This document shows, piece after piece, positions 18,561 to 26,077 of a stretch of 44,401 nucleotides of DNA (position 1 is the first letter of the stretch; each line of letters begins with the position of its first letter). The notes below the pieces were generated by a model. That model made no database searches and was not told the DNA's origin. It saw only the letters and a list, made by a program, of their open reading frames with translations. Location of the stretch: NCBI GenBank assembly GCA_017410145.1, contig JAFQRJ010000029.1, positions 1-44,401 of the forward strand, written 5' to 3'. The stretch is from Tyzzerella sp. (lineage in GTDB: Bacteria; Bacillota; Clostridia; Lachnospirales; Lachnospiraceae). The position numbers and the translations under genes are program-made.

Positions 18561-20588
18561 ATGAAAAAATTGTTGAATTGGCTGAAACAATGGCCGGCAG
18601 TCATGACGCTTTTCATGATTGCGATGACTGTTACAATGTTCTTTGTGGAACCGAAAGCGGGTATTGTGATGAGCGGCTTTACAATGGGATACGTTGTGGT
18701 TTTGTTGCTTATGTATTTTCACAATAAAACGCTGGTAATTTCCAATCCAAAAGGGATTGCGGAACAATATGGTTTCTTACAGAATACGTTTCTTAAAGAA
18801 ATCGCGTTTCCGCATGCAGTACTGATGGATGATGGAAAGGTTGTTTGGGCAAATGAGCGGTTTGAGAAAATTTTTGGATATGATTCAGTGATTAATAAGT
18901 ATCTGAGTAATTATATCCATGATTTAAACCGTAGTGTTTTCCCAAGGGGCGAGGAAAATGTTGAAATGGAAGTTCAGTTTGGAAATCGGGACTATCGTGC
19001 TATTTTGGAAAAGATTCCGGTAGACATGCTGAATGATACAGAGAGTGTATTCGGTCTTCCGAAAGGAAAAGAATATTTTGTTACGGTCACACTGGAAGAT
19101 ATAACAGAACTCAACTTCTATATTCGTGAAAACGAAGAACAGAAGTTAGTATCGGGACTGATCTATTTTGATAATTATGAAGAGGTAATGGAGAGCGTGG
19201 AGGAAGTACGTCAATCACTTCTCATTGCTTTGATCGACCGAAAGGTAAACCAGTATTTATCAAATTTTGACGGTCTTGTGAAAAAGATGGAAAAGGATAA
19301 ATACTTTTTCGTTGTAAAACAGAAGTTTTTTAAAGAAATGGTGAAGGGTAAATTTGCCATTTTAGAAGAAGCTAAGAGTGTAAATATTGGGAATACCAGA
19401 CCGGTTACCTTAAGTATTGGCATGGGGCTTTCGACAGAGACTTATGGGCAAAGTTACAACCATGCTCGTGTGGCAATCGATCTTGCGTTGGCACGTGGTG
19501 GTGACCAGGCAGTTGTAAAAAATGGTAGCAATATCACATATTATGGTGGCAAGAGAGAACAGACATTAAAGAATACCCGCGTGAAGGCTCGTGTAAAAGC
19601 AGAGGCATTGCGAGAGTTTATTATGTCGAAGGACCAGCTCATTGTTATGGGACATCGAATTGCAGACGTGGACTCATTTGGTGCTGCAATTGGTATTTAT
19701 CGAGCTGCGCAATCTATGGAGAAGAAAGCTTATATTGTGCTCAATGAGATTACGTCCTCAGTACGCCCGTTCTACAATGCATTTTGTGAAAGTGCAAATT
19801 ATCCAAATAATATGTTCGTCAAGTCGTCAGAAGTACATGACATTATGAATGACAATACGATGGTAGTAGTTGTTGATACCAATCGTCCGGAAATGACAGA
19901 TTGTCCGGAATTGCTGAAAAAGGCAAAAACTGTTGTAGTATTCGACCATCATAGACAGTCAAATGATATCATTGAAAATACAGTCTTATCGTACATTGAA
20001 CCGTATGCATCATCTGCTTGTGAAATGGTTGCAGAAATGCTTCAGTATATTGCTGATGATATTAAAATCTCCAATATTGAAGCAGACAGTATGTATGCCG
20101 GTATTATGATTGATACGAACAATTTTATGAGTCGAACCGGTGTCAGAACCTTTGAGGCGGCAGCATTCCTTCGTCGTTGTGGTGCAGACATTACACACGT
20201 CAGAAAGGTGTTTAGGGATGATTTGGATTGGTATCGTGAAAAATCAAAAATTGTCAGCAGTGCAGAGATTTATCACGAGGAGTATGCGATCGCTCGTTTT
20301 GAAAATGAAACAATAGACAGTCCGACGATTATCGGTGCACAGGCGGCAAACGAACTCCTTAATATTAATGGTATTAAAGCTTCTTTTGTTTTGACTGAAT
20401 ATTATGGGAAGATTTACGTGAGTGCGCGTGCAATTGATGAAGTCAATGTCCAGATTGTTATGGAGAGACTGGGTGGCGGTGGTCATATCAACACTGCCGG
20501 AACGCAGTTCCAACACACAGATATGGACGAAGCAATCAAGGCCCTTAAGATGACCATTGATACGATGATTGCAGAAGGAGATATTTAG
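18561..20588 (+). CDS. gdpP: GdpP-type membrane cyclic-di-AMP phosphodiesterase
   Basis: 675 residues from ATG 18561, one base after galE; longer in-frame starts overlap galE. Order: two transmembrane helices (about 12-55), a PAS domain (about 75-165), a degenerate GGDEF domain lacking the GGDEF string (about 180-300), then DHH (about 340-480) and DHHA1 domains. Metal motifs are visible: D369-V-D371 in [21 protein letters not shown]462-H463-H464, and [11 protein letters not shown] near the end. The family hydrolyses c-di-AMP, a signal for osmotic and cell-wall state, at the inner membrane face. It is followed by rplI and dnaB, the conserved Firmicutes order. Read-through from the galE unit is possible. 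Confidence 0.93.
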   Translation: MKKLLNWLKQWPAVMTLFMIAMTVTMFFVEPKAGIVMSGFTMGYVVVLLLMYFHNKTLVISNPKGIAEQYGFLQNTFLKEIAFPHAVLMDDGKVVWANERFEKIFGYDSVINKYLSNYIHDLNRSVFPRGEENVEMEVQFGNRDYRAILEKIPVDMLNDTESVFGLPKGKEYFVTVTLEDITELNFYIRENEEQKLVSGLIYFDNYEEVMESVEEVRQSLLIALIDRKVNQYLSNFDGLVKKMEKDKYFFVVKQKFFKEMVKGKFAILEEAKSVNIGNTRPVTLSIGMGLSTETYGQSYNHARVAIDLALARGGDQAVVKNGSNITYYGGKREQTLKNTRVKARVKAEALREFIMSKDQLIVMGHRIADVDSFGAAIGIYRAAQSMEKKAYIVLNEITSSVRPFYNAFCESANYPNNMFVKSSEVHDIMNDNTMVVVVDTNRPEMTDCPELLKKAKTVVVFDHHRQSNDIIENTVLSYIEPYASSACEMVAEMLQYIADDIKISNIEADSMYAGIMIDTNNFMSRTGVRTFEAAAFLRRCGADITHVRKVFRDDLDWYREKSKIVSSAEIYHEEYAIARFENETIDSPTIIGAQAANELLNINGIKASFVLTEYYGKIYVSARAIDEVNVQIVMERLGGGGHINTAGTQFQHTDMDEAIKALKMTIDTMIAEGDI

Positions 20589-20590
20589 AA

Positions 20591-21037
20591 ATGAAAATAA
20601 TTTTGTTAGAAGATGTGAAATCACTTGGCAAAAAAGGTGAAATTGTAAATGTAAGTGATGGCTATGCCAGAAACTTTGTATTACCGAAAAAATTGGGGTT
20701 GGAAGCAACCGGCAAGAATCTGAATGATTTGAAATTACAGAAAGCAAATGAAGAAAAAGTTGCAAAACAGATTTTGGATGAGGCCAAAGAACTTGCTACA
20801 AAAGTAGAAGCAGGAAAAGTAGAAGTAAAAATCAAAGTCGGCGAAGGTGGAAGAACCTTCGGGTCGGTTTCTACTAAAGAAATTGCGATAGCAGTAAAAG
20901 AGCAGATGGGATATGACATTGACAAGAAGAAAATCCAGCTCAAAGATGCAATTAAAACATTAGGCACACACATGGTTCCTGTGAAATTGCATCAAAAAGT
21001 TACTGCAGAGTTAAAAGTGATTGTTACGGAAGAATAG
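20591..21037 (+). CDS. rplI: 50S ribosomal protein L9
   Basis: 148 residues, the normal bL9 length. It starts [19 protein letters not shown] with the YARNFVLPK signature, has a long central helix, and a C-terminal domain beginning near [13 protein letters not shown]. It binds 23S rRNA near the L1 stalk base. ATG lies 2 bp after gdpP, with AAGGAG inside the gdpP end, so translation is coupled. Confidence 0.97.
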   Translation: MKIILLEDVKSLGKKGEIVNVSDGYARNFVLPKKLGLEATGKNLNDLKLQKANEEKVAKQILDEAKELATKVEAGKVEVKIKVGEGGRTFGSVSTKEIAIAVKEQMGYDIDKKKIQLKDAIKTLGTHMVPVKLHQKVTAELKVIVTEE

Positions 21038-21049
21038 GAGGCAGAAACT

Positions 21050-22387
21050 ATGGATGAAGCACTCATTAAACGAGTACTGCCACATAGTATCGAAGCAGAA
21101 CAAGCGGTTATCGGTGCAATGCTGATGGACAAGGAAGCTATTTTGACATCTTCAGAGATTATATCCGGTGCTGATTTTTATCAGTCAGCATATGGTGTGG
21201 TTTTTGAAGTAATTGTGGAGATATATAATGAAGGTAAGCCGGTAGACCTTGTTACTTTGCAGAGTCGTCTGAAAGAAAAGGATGTGCCTGCAGAAATTAG
21301 CAGTTTGGAATTTGTGCGTGATTTAGTTGCAGCGGTTCCGACATCTGCCAATGTAAAGTACTACGCAGAAATTGTTGCTGATAAGGCAATGCTTCGCCGT
21401 TTGATTAAGTTAAACGAAGAAATTGAAAACATGTGCTATCTGGGGAAAGAACCGATGGAAGTAGTGTTGGAAACAACGGAGAAGAAGGTATTTGAATTGG
21501 TTCAAAAACGAAATACCGGAGACTTTGTCCCGATTAAGCAAGTTGTACTTAATGCCCTTGACAAGATAGAAATGGCATCTAAAAATGCAGGAAGTGTAAC
21601 AGGCATTCCAACCGGATTTTTAGATTTGGACTATAAGACTGCAGGTTTGCAAAATTCAGATTTGATTTTAGTTGCAGCCCGTCCTTCCATGGGAAAAACC
21701 GCGTTTGTGCTGAATATTGCTCAGCATGTTGCGTTTAAGGTTCAAAAATCCGTTGCAATTTTCAGTTTGGAAATGTCAAAAGAACAATTGGTTAACCGTT
21801 TGTTTGCATTGGAGGCACAAGTAGATGCACAATCCCTTCGTACCGGTAATCTTAAAGATTCCGACTGGGAAAAACTGATTGAAAGTGCAGGTACTATCGG
21901 AAAATCAAAATTGATGATTGACGATACGCCGGGAATTTCTATTTCTGAATTACGTTCCAAATGTCGTAAGATGAAATTGGAGCATGGTTTAGATCTGATT
22001 ATTATTGACTACCTTCAATTGATGTCGGGACGTGTAGGAGGAAGAAGCGAGTCAAGACAACAGGAGATTTCTGAAATTTCAAGAGCATTGAAAGGGGTTG
22101 CAAGGGAATTGAATGTGCCGGTTATCGCATTGTCACAGCTTAGCCGGGCAGTAGAACAACGTCCGGACCATCGTCCGATGATGTCTGACCTTCGTGAATC
22201 CGGAGCGATTGAACAGGATGCCGACGTGGTAATGTTCATATATCGTGATGATTACTATAATAAGGACACGGAAATGAAAAATGTGGCAGAGATTATTATC
22301 GGAAAACAGAGAAATGGTGCGATTGGAACCATTAATCTGACTTGGTTACCACAGTACACCAAATTTGCGAATTATTTAAAAGAGTAA
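21050..22387 (+). CDS. dnaB: Replicative DNA helicase DnaB
   Basis: 445 residues, standard size, ATG behind AGGAGGCAG. N-terminal primase-interacting domain (PHSIEAEQAVIGAML, 11-25), linker, then the RecA-type motor with Walker A RPSMGKT (211-217), LIIIDYLQLMSG as Walker B/H3 and the late SDLRESGAIEQDADVV block. It is the hexameric 5'-3' helicase of the replication fork. No intein is present. It is the last gene of gdpP-rplI-dnaB and is followed by a terminator. Confidence 0.97.
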   Translation: MDEALIKRVLPHSIEAEQAVIGAMLMDKEAILTSSEIISGADFYQSAYGVVFEVIVEIYNEGKPVDLVTLQSRLKEKDVPAEISSLEFVRDLVAAVPTSANVKYYAEIVADKAMLRRLIKLNEEIENMCYLGKEPMEVVLETTEKKVFELVQKRNTGDFVPIKQVVLNALDKIEMASKNAGSVTGIPTGFLDLDYKTAGLQNSDLILVAARPSMGKTAFVLNIAQHVAFKVQKSVAIFSLEMSKEQLVNRLFALEAQVDAQSLRTGNLKDSDWEKLIESAGTIGKSKLMIDDTPGISISELRSKCRKMKLEHGLDLIIIDYLQLMSGRVGGRSESRQQEISEISRALKGVARELNVPVIALSQLSRAVEQRPDHRPMMSDLRESGAIEQDADVVMFIYRDDYYNKDTEMKNVAEIIIGKQRNGAIGTINLTWLPQYTKFANYLKE

Positions 22388-22417
22388 AAAAGGGGATTGC
22401 AATGCAATCTCCTTTTT
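22388..22417 (+). terminator. Terminator after dnaB
   Basis: AGGGGATTGC, loop AAT, GCAATCTCCT with one G-U pair, then a T-run. It starts directly behind the dnaB stop. Confidence 0.9.
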
Positions 22418-22460
22418 GGGTGTTTGGGAGCAGCATTTAGGCATAATACCGGCGAGACAC

Positions 22461-22775
22461 AGGGGGATTTTCTATATACATAATAATTTGCATGCCATAC
22501 CCTGCAGGATTGTTGTAACGGGTTAAAGGTAGGCGGTTTTTCTATATGGAAAATAATTGCAAAGATATATCCTGTTTTACTTTTCAAAAAGGGTATGGTA
22601 GAGGACTTTTCTCCCATATAGAAAGTTTGCCAACTCCCGCCAAACTCCTCTTGTAAAATGCGGGTATAGTGCAGGGGTATTGAGCCATATAGAAAATCTA
22701 GCCCATAAATTATCTTTCTTCAGAGAGCCTGTGGGCATGACGAGTAAGAAATTTCCTATGTACCCAAGACACCAA
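22461..22775. repeat. Modular intergenic repeat, copy A (inverted relative to copy B)
   Basis: Non-coding stretch between dnaB and the MerR-like gene. Its reverse complement matches 24281-24597 along almost all its length; 22525-22572 is a 48-bp perfect match to the reverse complement of 24485-24532. Inside, two short motifs alternate in modules mostly about 70 bp long: a TTTCTATATGG / CCATATAGAAA motif and an ATACCC / GGGTAT motif (near 22495, 22590, 22661 and 22731). Short open frames here carry no recognisable protein and mirror those in copy B. No coding function is supported. Confidence 0.85.
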
Positions 22776-22811
22776 TTAGCGCCACAGAAAGTTAGATAAC
22801 AAATGCTGTTG

Positions 22812-22849
22812 AAAAGGATAGGGGACTGCTTAAGCAATCCCCCTATCCT
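22812..22849 (-). terminator. Terminator of the MerR-like gene
   Basis: On the minus strand, GGATAGGGGGATTGC pairs with GCAGTCCCCTATCC, then TTTTC. The stop codon of the gene lies inside the 5' arm. The hairpin faces copy A of the repeat and prevents transcription into it. Confidence 0.8.
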
Positions 22850-23340
22850 TCAAATATTTTTCTTAATTGTCTTAAAGGTGTTGACCTTGCGTATTCTTTA
22901 CGATATGATTGTTGTTGACGAATCAAATAATCAAGTTTCTTATATCGTTCTTCCTCCTGCAAATCTTGCGCCTGGAACAAATATCCCATTTCCCTTATTA
23001 TAGCTTCTTGCAATATCTGATTGTTTTCAAGTAGGGCCATCTGCAATTCTGACATATGTTTTTGTTCCTCTTTTTCTTTATTCATCTTGCGTTCATTTGC
23101 TTTTGCTTTGGCCTTTAGCATATCAGGAATTAAATCCTTTAACTCTTTCAAAAGCATACCTTGTTCTTTGAGTTCTTTAATGCAGTTAAACAACCGCACA
23201 TCTTCTTCTGTATAGTAACGATGCCCCATTTCAGTACGTCCAATTTTAAGTCCCAATTCTTCCTCCCAATGCCTAAGAACATGAGTTTCCACATTGACAC
23301 GTTTGGAAGCTTCTGAAATCATGTAACGAACTTCGCCCAT
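22843..23340 (-). CDS. MerR-like helix-turn-helix regulator with coiled coil
   Basis: 165 residues, ATG preceded by AGGGGGCG. The N-terminus (about 6-70) is a MerR-type winged helix: MISEASKRVNVETHVLRHWE, then EMGHRYYTEEDVRLF. After residue 70 come charged helices predicted to form a coiled coil (KAKANERKMNKEKEEQ) and no effector-binding domain. It may be a DNA-binding architectural or RacA-like regulator; no metal or drug ligand cysteines are present. It is transcribed away from the divergent nuclease-like gene, sharing a 131-bp spacer, and lies between the two inverted repeat copies. Whether it belongs to that element or is an ordinary neighbour of dnaB cannot be told from one genome. Confidence 0.8.
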   Translation of the reverse strand: MGEVRYMISEASKRVNVETHVLRHWEEELGLKIGRTEMGHRYYTEEDVRLFNCIKELKEQGMLLKELKDLIPDMLKAKAKANERKMNKEKEEQKHMSELQMALLENNQILQEAIIREMGYLFQAQDLQEEERYKKLDYLIRQQQSYRKEYARSTPLRQLRKIFEG

Positions 23341-23471
23341 ACAAAACGCCCCCTATAATCATATTTTTGATTTATGTATCGTATATATCATAGCATAGGG
23401 TGGAAACTTTGTCTCAAAAAATCAACCATCAAAGTTCGACAAAAACTATATTTATTCAAAGGAGAAAATTT

Positions 23472-24251
23472 ATGATTCATGAAAAGATATTAAAAGAAAG
23501 CCAACGGCTGGATGAACAAATTCAAACAATTCAATCAAAACTAGATACATTACCTACTGGGAAACTAATATGTGCCTCTAATGGAAAGGGCTACAAATGG
23601 TATCGTAGTGATGGTCACACCCCTACTTATCTTTCAAAGAAGGACAGAAACCTTGCAGAGAAACTTGCTTACAAGAAATATTTATCACTTCATTTAAGGA
23701 ATCTTCTTCATGAGAAAAATGCCATTAACTTTTATCTTAGACACCATGACATAAATGCATATCAAGCAGAACAATCATTCATTAACTCCCCAAAATATCG
23801 AGATTTACTGGCTCCTTTTTTTACTCCACTATCAAAGGAAATGCAAGATTGGATGGAAGCTCCGTATGAAAAATGCAATAATCACCCAGAAAATTTAAAA
23901 ATTCAATCCTATTCGGGAAATCTAGTCCGCTCAAAATCGGAGATGCTTATTGACATGTTTCTTTTCAAGAACTGTATCCCCTTTCGTTATGAATCTCTTT
24001 TGCAATTAGATGAAATCAACATGTATCCGGATTTCACGATTCGCCATCCTAAAACGGGAGATGTTTACTATTGGGAGCATTTTGGAATGATGGATGATCC
24101 TACATATAGTAAAAACGTATGTCTTAAACTCGAAAATTACATTTCACATGGTATCATCCCATCTATTCAATTAATAACAACTTATGAAACCCTAAAAGAA
24201 CCTTTGTGTGCAGAGACAATCGAGAAAATTGTTGAACATTATTTTTTATAA
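23472..24251 (+). CDS. Uncharacterised PD-(D/E)XK-type nuclease-like protein
   Basis: 259 residues from ATG 23472 behind AAAGGAGAAAATT; a GTG 24 codons upstream in frame has no ribosome binding site. No named family is recognised. Residues 1-95 hold a helical coiled-coil-like region around a conserved-looking KLICASNGKGYKWY and a basic LSKKDRNLAEKLAYKKY string. The C-terminal half looks like a restriction-endonuclease-fold core: E157 in VRSKSEMLID, FRYE (171-174), D187 in YPDF, and E202 in YYWEHFG, the variant active site in which the usual lysine of (D/E)XK is replaced and may be supplied by K214 or K219 in the next helix. HGIIP and LITTYE follow. It is bracketed by inverted repeat copies A and B. 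The nuclease call is by motif only; activity is unproven. Confidence 0.65.
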   Translation: MIHEKILKESQRLDEQIQTIQSKLDTLPTGKLICASNGKGYKWYRSDGHTPTYLSKKDRNLAEKLAYKKYLSLHLRNLLHEKNAINFYLRHHDINAYQAEQSFINSPKYRDLLAPFFTPLSKEMQDWMEAPYEKCNNHPENLKIQSYSGNLVRSKSEMLIDMFLFKNCIPFRYESLLQLDEINMYPDFTIRHPKTGDVYYWEHFGMMDDPTYSKNVCLKLENYISHGIIPSIQLITTYETLKEPLCAETIEKIVEHYFL

Positions 24252-24280
24252 GTATTTCTGTAGTTTTAATTGTAAATGAG

Positions 24281-24597
24281 TTGGTGTCTTGGGCAGATAG
24301 AAAATTTCTTGCTCGTCATACCCGCAGGTTCTCTGAAGAAAGATAATTTATGGGCTGGAATTTCTATATGGCTCAAAACCTCTGCACCATACCCACATTT
24401 TACAAGAAGAGTTTGGCTGGAGTAGTCGAACTCTCCATATGGGAAAAAAGTCCTCTACCATACCCTTTTATGAGAAGTAAGACGGGATATATCTTTGCAA
24501 TTATTTTCCATATAGAAAAACCGCCTACCTTTTAACCGATTCCAACAATCCTGTCGGGTATGACAATTGAATTTTTATGTATATAGAAAATCCTCCC
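24281..24597. repeat. Modular intergenic repeat, copy B (inverted relative to copy A)
   Basis: Begins with TTGGTGTCTTGGG, which is also the inner boundary of copy A read in reverse. It contains four ATACCC-type motifs (near 24318, 24388, 24457 and, reversed, 24556) and five TATAGAAA-type motifs (near 24295, 24361, 24433, 24508 and 24579), giving a period of about 65-75 bp. It starts 30 bp after the nuclease-like gene. Copies A and B together form a large inverted repeat with an inner segment of about 1.5 kb. Confidence 0.85.
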
Positions 24598-24649
24598 GCA
24601 CCACCGGCAATCCACTGAAAATCCTCCCGCACCACCGGCAATCCACTGA
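24588..24649. repeat. 31-bp tandem duplication
   Basis: Two perfect adjacent copies of a 31-base unit (24588-24618 and 24619-24649), each containing CCTCCCGCACCACCGGCAAT, GC-richer than its surroundings. The first unit overlaps the outer end of repeat copy B. Confidence 0.95.
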
Positions 24650-24665
24650 GCCCATCTTCAGCATC

Positions 24666-24693
24666 AAAAAGAGGCTGCAATCACAGCCCCTTT
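24666..24693 (-). terminator. Terminator of the sugar-binding lipoprotein gene
   Basis: On the minus strand AAAGGGGCTG pairs with CAGCCTCTTT (one G-U pair, loop TGATTG), ending in a T-run. It begins a few bases after the stop. Confidence 0.85.
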
Positions 24694-24699
24694 CAATTC

Positions 24700-25854
24700 C
24701 TAATATAACATTCCTTTAATTTCTTTTAAATTCATATTTTCCTTTGTTACCCATGTATAACCGCTGTTAACAAAGGATTCATTTGGTAGGCCAAGAGAAA
24801 CTCTTGCTGCCGCAACAACAGTTGCATAGCCGATTCCGTATGGATTTTGAGTGATTAAACCATTCAATGTTCCATCTTGCAATAAATTCATTTGAGATTC
24901 TCCACCATCAAACCCAACAAACTTCAGATCATCTTTCTCCATGTTTTTAAGGACTTTTGCAACAGCTTGGGTTGTATCAAGGTTTGTTGCATAAATGCCT
25001 TTTAAATTTGGATATTTTTCAATAATAAATTTAATTACATCTTCTTGTGAAAGAGACTCTGCCTTTATCCCTTCTTCACCTTCCGTTAACGCAGCATTCT
25101 TTTCATTTGCAATTGCTTCACGCATCGCATTTAATTGGTCGAAGCGGTAAGTTTCAGCAATTTTTATATTTGGAAATTTAGAAGATATGGTGTCTAAAAA
25201 TCCTTGTAATCGTTGTTTGGCTGTCATGGAAACGGAATCTTGTACAAAAACGACGACTTCCCCTTCTTCTTCTATCTCGTATGCTAATTGGGTGGCAGCA
25301 GTTTGGGTTGCTGCAAGGTTGTCGGTTGCAATATGAGAAGCAACATGCTTATAGTCACTTCCTGAATCGAAGGTAATAATCGGAATATTATTTTCGGAAG
25401 CCAAGTCAAATTGAATGGTACAAGCGGTAGTGTCAATAGCAGCAATACCAATTGCAATTGGTTCACGAGATAATTCTTCGTCCAAAATATTTACTTGTTC
25501 ATTTACATCGTCCCTGATTTCCGGAGCACTGTAAGTTAATTTGATTTTCTTGTCACCTTTGTAGCCAAGCATGCTGTTGAGGTCTGCCACAGCTTGCTTC
25601 GCACCTGCTTCCACCTCTTTCCAGTAGCTATCGTCGGAGTAGCGACCTATAATAGAAATGTATGAACCTGGTTCCAAACTCAAACCATTTACGCTGCCAT
25701 ATGCAACAGGTTTCAACACGTCTAATTTTGTTTTTACTCTATCAATACTTGTCCCGGATGGGTCAGTTTGCGTTTGATTGTGCTTATTTGAGCAAGCTCC
25801 AAGTGCCAAAGAACAACAAAGAACTGCTGCGATAAGAGATAGTTTTCTTCTCAT
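24700..25854 (-). CDS. Sugar ABC transporter substrate-binding lipoprotein (periplasmic-binding type 1)
   Basis: 384 residues. The start is set at ATG 25854 because GGAGG lies 9 bp upstream; the ATG 15 bases earlier would include that site. A lipoprotein signal MRRKLSLIAAVLCC-SLALGAC places the modified Cys near residue 21. The mature part follows the ribose/galactose-binding fold: SIIGRYSDDSYWKEVEAGAK, IAAIDTTACTIQFDLA, IPIITFDSGSDY, IATDNLAATQTAA, LKFVGFDGGESQMNLL and a hinge NPYGIGYATVVAA. It would deliver a sugar or similar ligand to an ABC permease, but no permease or ATPase gene is nearby, so it is an orphan here; a chemosensory or regulatory partner is possible. It is divergent from the pyruvate formate-lyase operon across 223 bp. 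Confidence 0.85.
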   Translation of the reverse strand: MRRKLSLIAAVLCCSLALGACSNKHNQTQTDPSGTSIDRVKTKLDVLKPVAYGSVNGLSLEPGSYISIIGRYSDDSYWKEVEAGAKQAVADLNSMLGYKGDKKIKLTYSAPEIRDDVNEQVNILDEELSREPIAIGIAAIDTTACTIQFDLASENNIPIITFDSGSDYKHVASHIATDNLAATQTAATQLAYEIEEEGEVVVFVQDSVSMTAKQRLQGFLDTISSKFPNIKIAETYRFDQLNAMREAIANEKNAALTEGEEGIKAESLSQEDVIKFIIEKYPNLKGIYATNLDTTQAVAKVLKNMEKDDLKFVGFDGGESQMNLLQDGTLNGLITQNPYGIGYATVVAAARVSLGLPNESFVNSGYTWVTKENMNLKEIKGMLY

Positions 25855-25990
25855 AATTAAATCCTCCATATATTATTTTTGTTAGGATATATTTCACTAT
25901 ACACCAAAATACAGAAAAAAGGGTGAATATTTTCTTAAATTTTTAAAATAATATATGTATACTGTATTCAATTTAGTACAATCCAAAGTA

Positions 25991-26019
25991 TTGCACTAAA
26001 AAAACATCTACGTTATAAT
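25991..26019 (+). promoter_or_regulatory. Promoter of the pyruvate formate-lyase operon
   Basis: TTGCAC (25991-25996), 17 bp, TATAAT (26014-26019), giving a leader of about 50 bases before the ATG at 26078. The upstream bases are very AT-rich. No Rex or FNR consensus box was found by eye. Confidence 0.8.
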
Positions 26020-26077
26020 AAGCATGTTGAAAATAATAAAACAAAAAACATATATACATGAAAGAGGAGGACTTACC

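Noticed and set aside
22372-22837. Two small minus-strand open frames (about 81 and 86 codons) between dnaB and the MerR-like gene
   Set aside because: They lie wholly in the dnaB terminator and repeat copy A, have no ribosome binding sites, and mirror an equally spurious frame in copy B.
22843-24251. Toxin-antitoxin pair formed by the MerR-like and nuclease-like genes
   Set aside because: The genes are divergent rather than co-transcribed, both are larger than typical pairs, and neither matches a known toxin or antitoxin.
24350-24535. 61-codon plus-strand frame in repeat copy B
   Set aside because: It is the translated repeat itself; the matching stretch of copy A is broken by other stops, and there is no ribosome binding site.
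22461-24597. CRISPR array suggested by regularly spaced short repeats
   Set aside because: The motifs are short, degenerate and occur on both strands, the intervals vary, and the sequences between them are shared between copies, unlike unique spacers. No cas genes are present.
25870-25990. Rex or FNR operator in the spacer between the lipoprotein and PFL genes
   Set aside because: AT-rich inverted-looking stretches occur, but no TTGTTAA-N4-TTAACAA or TTGAT-N4-ATCAA arrangement is present.
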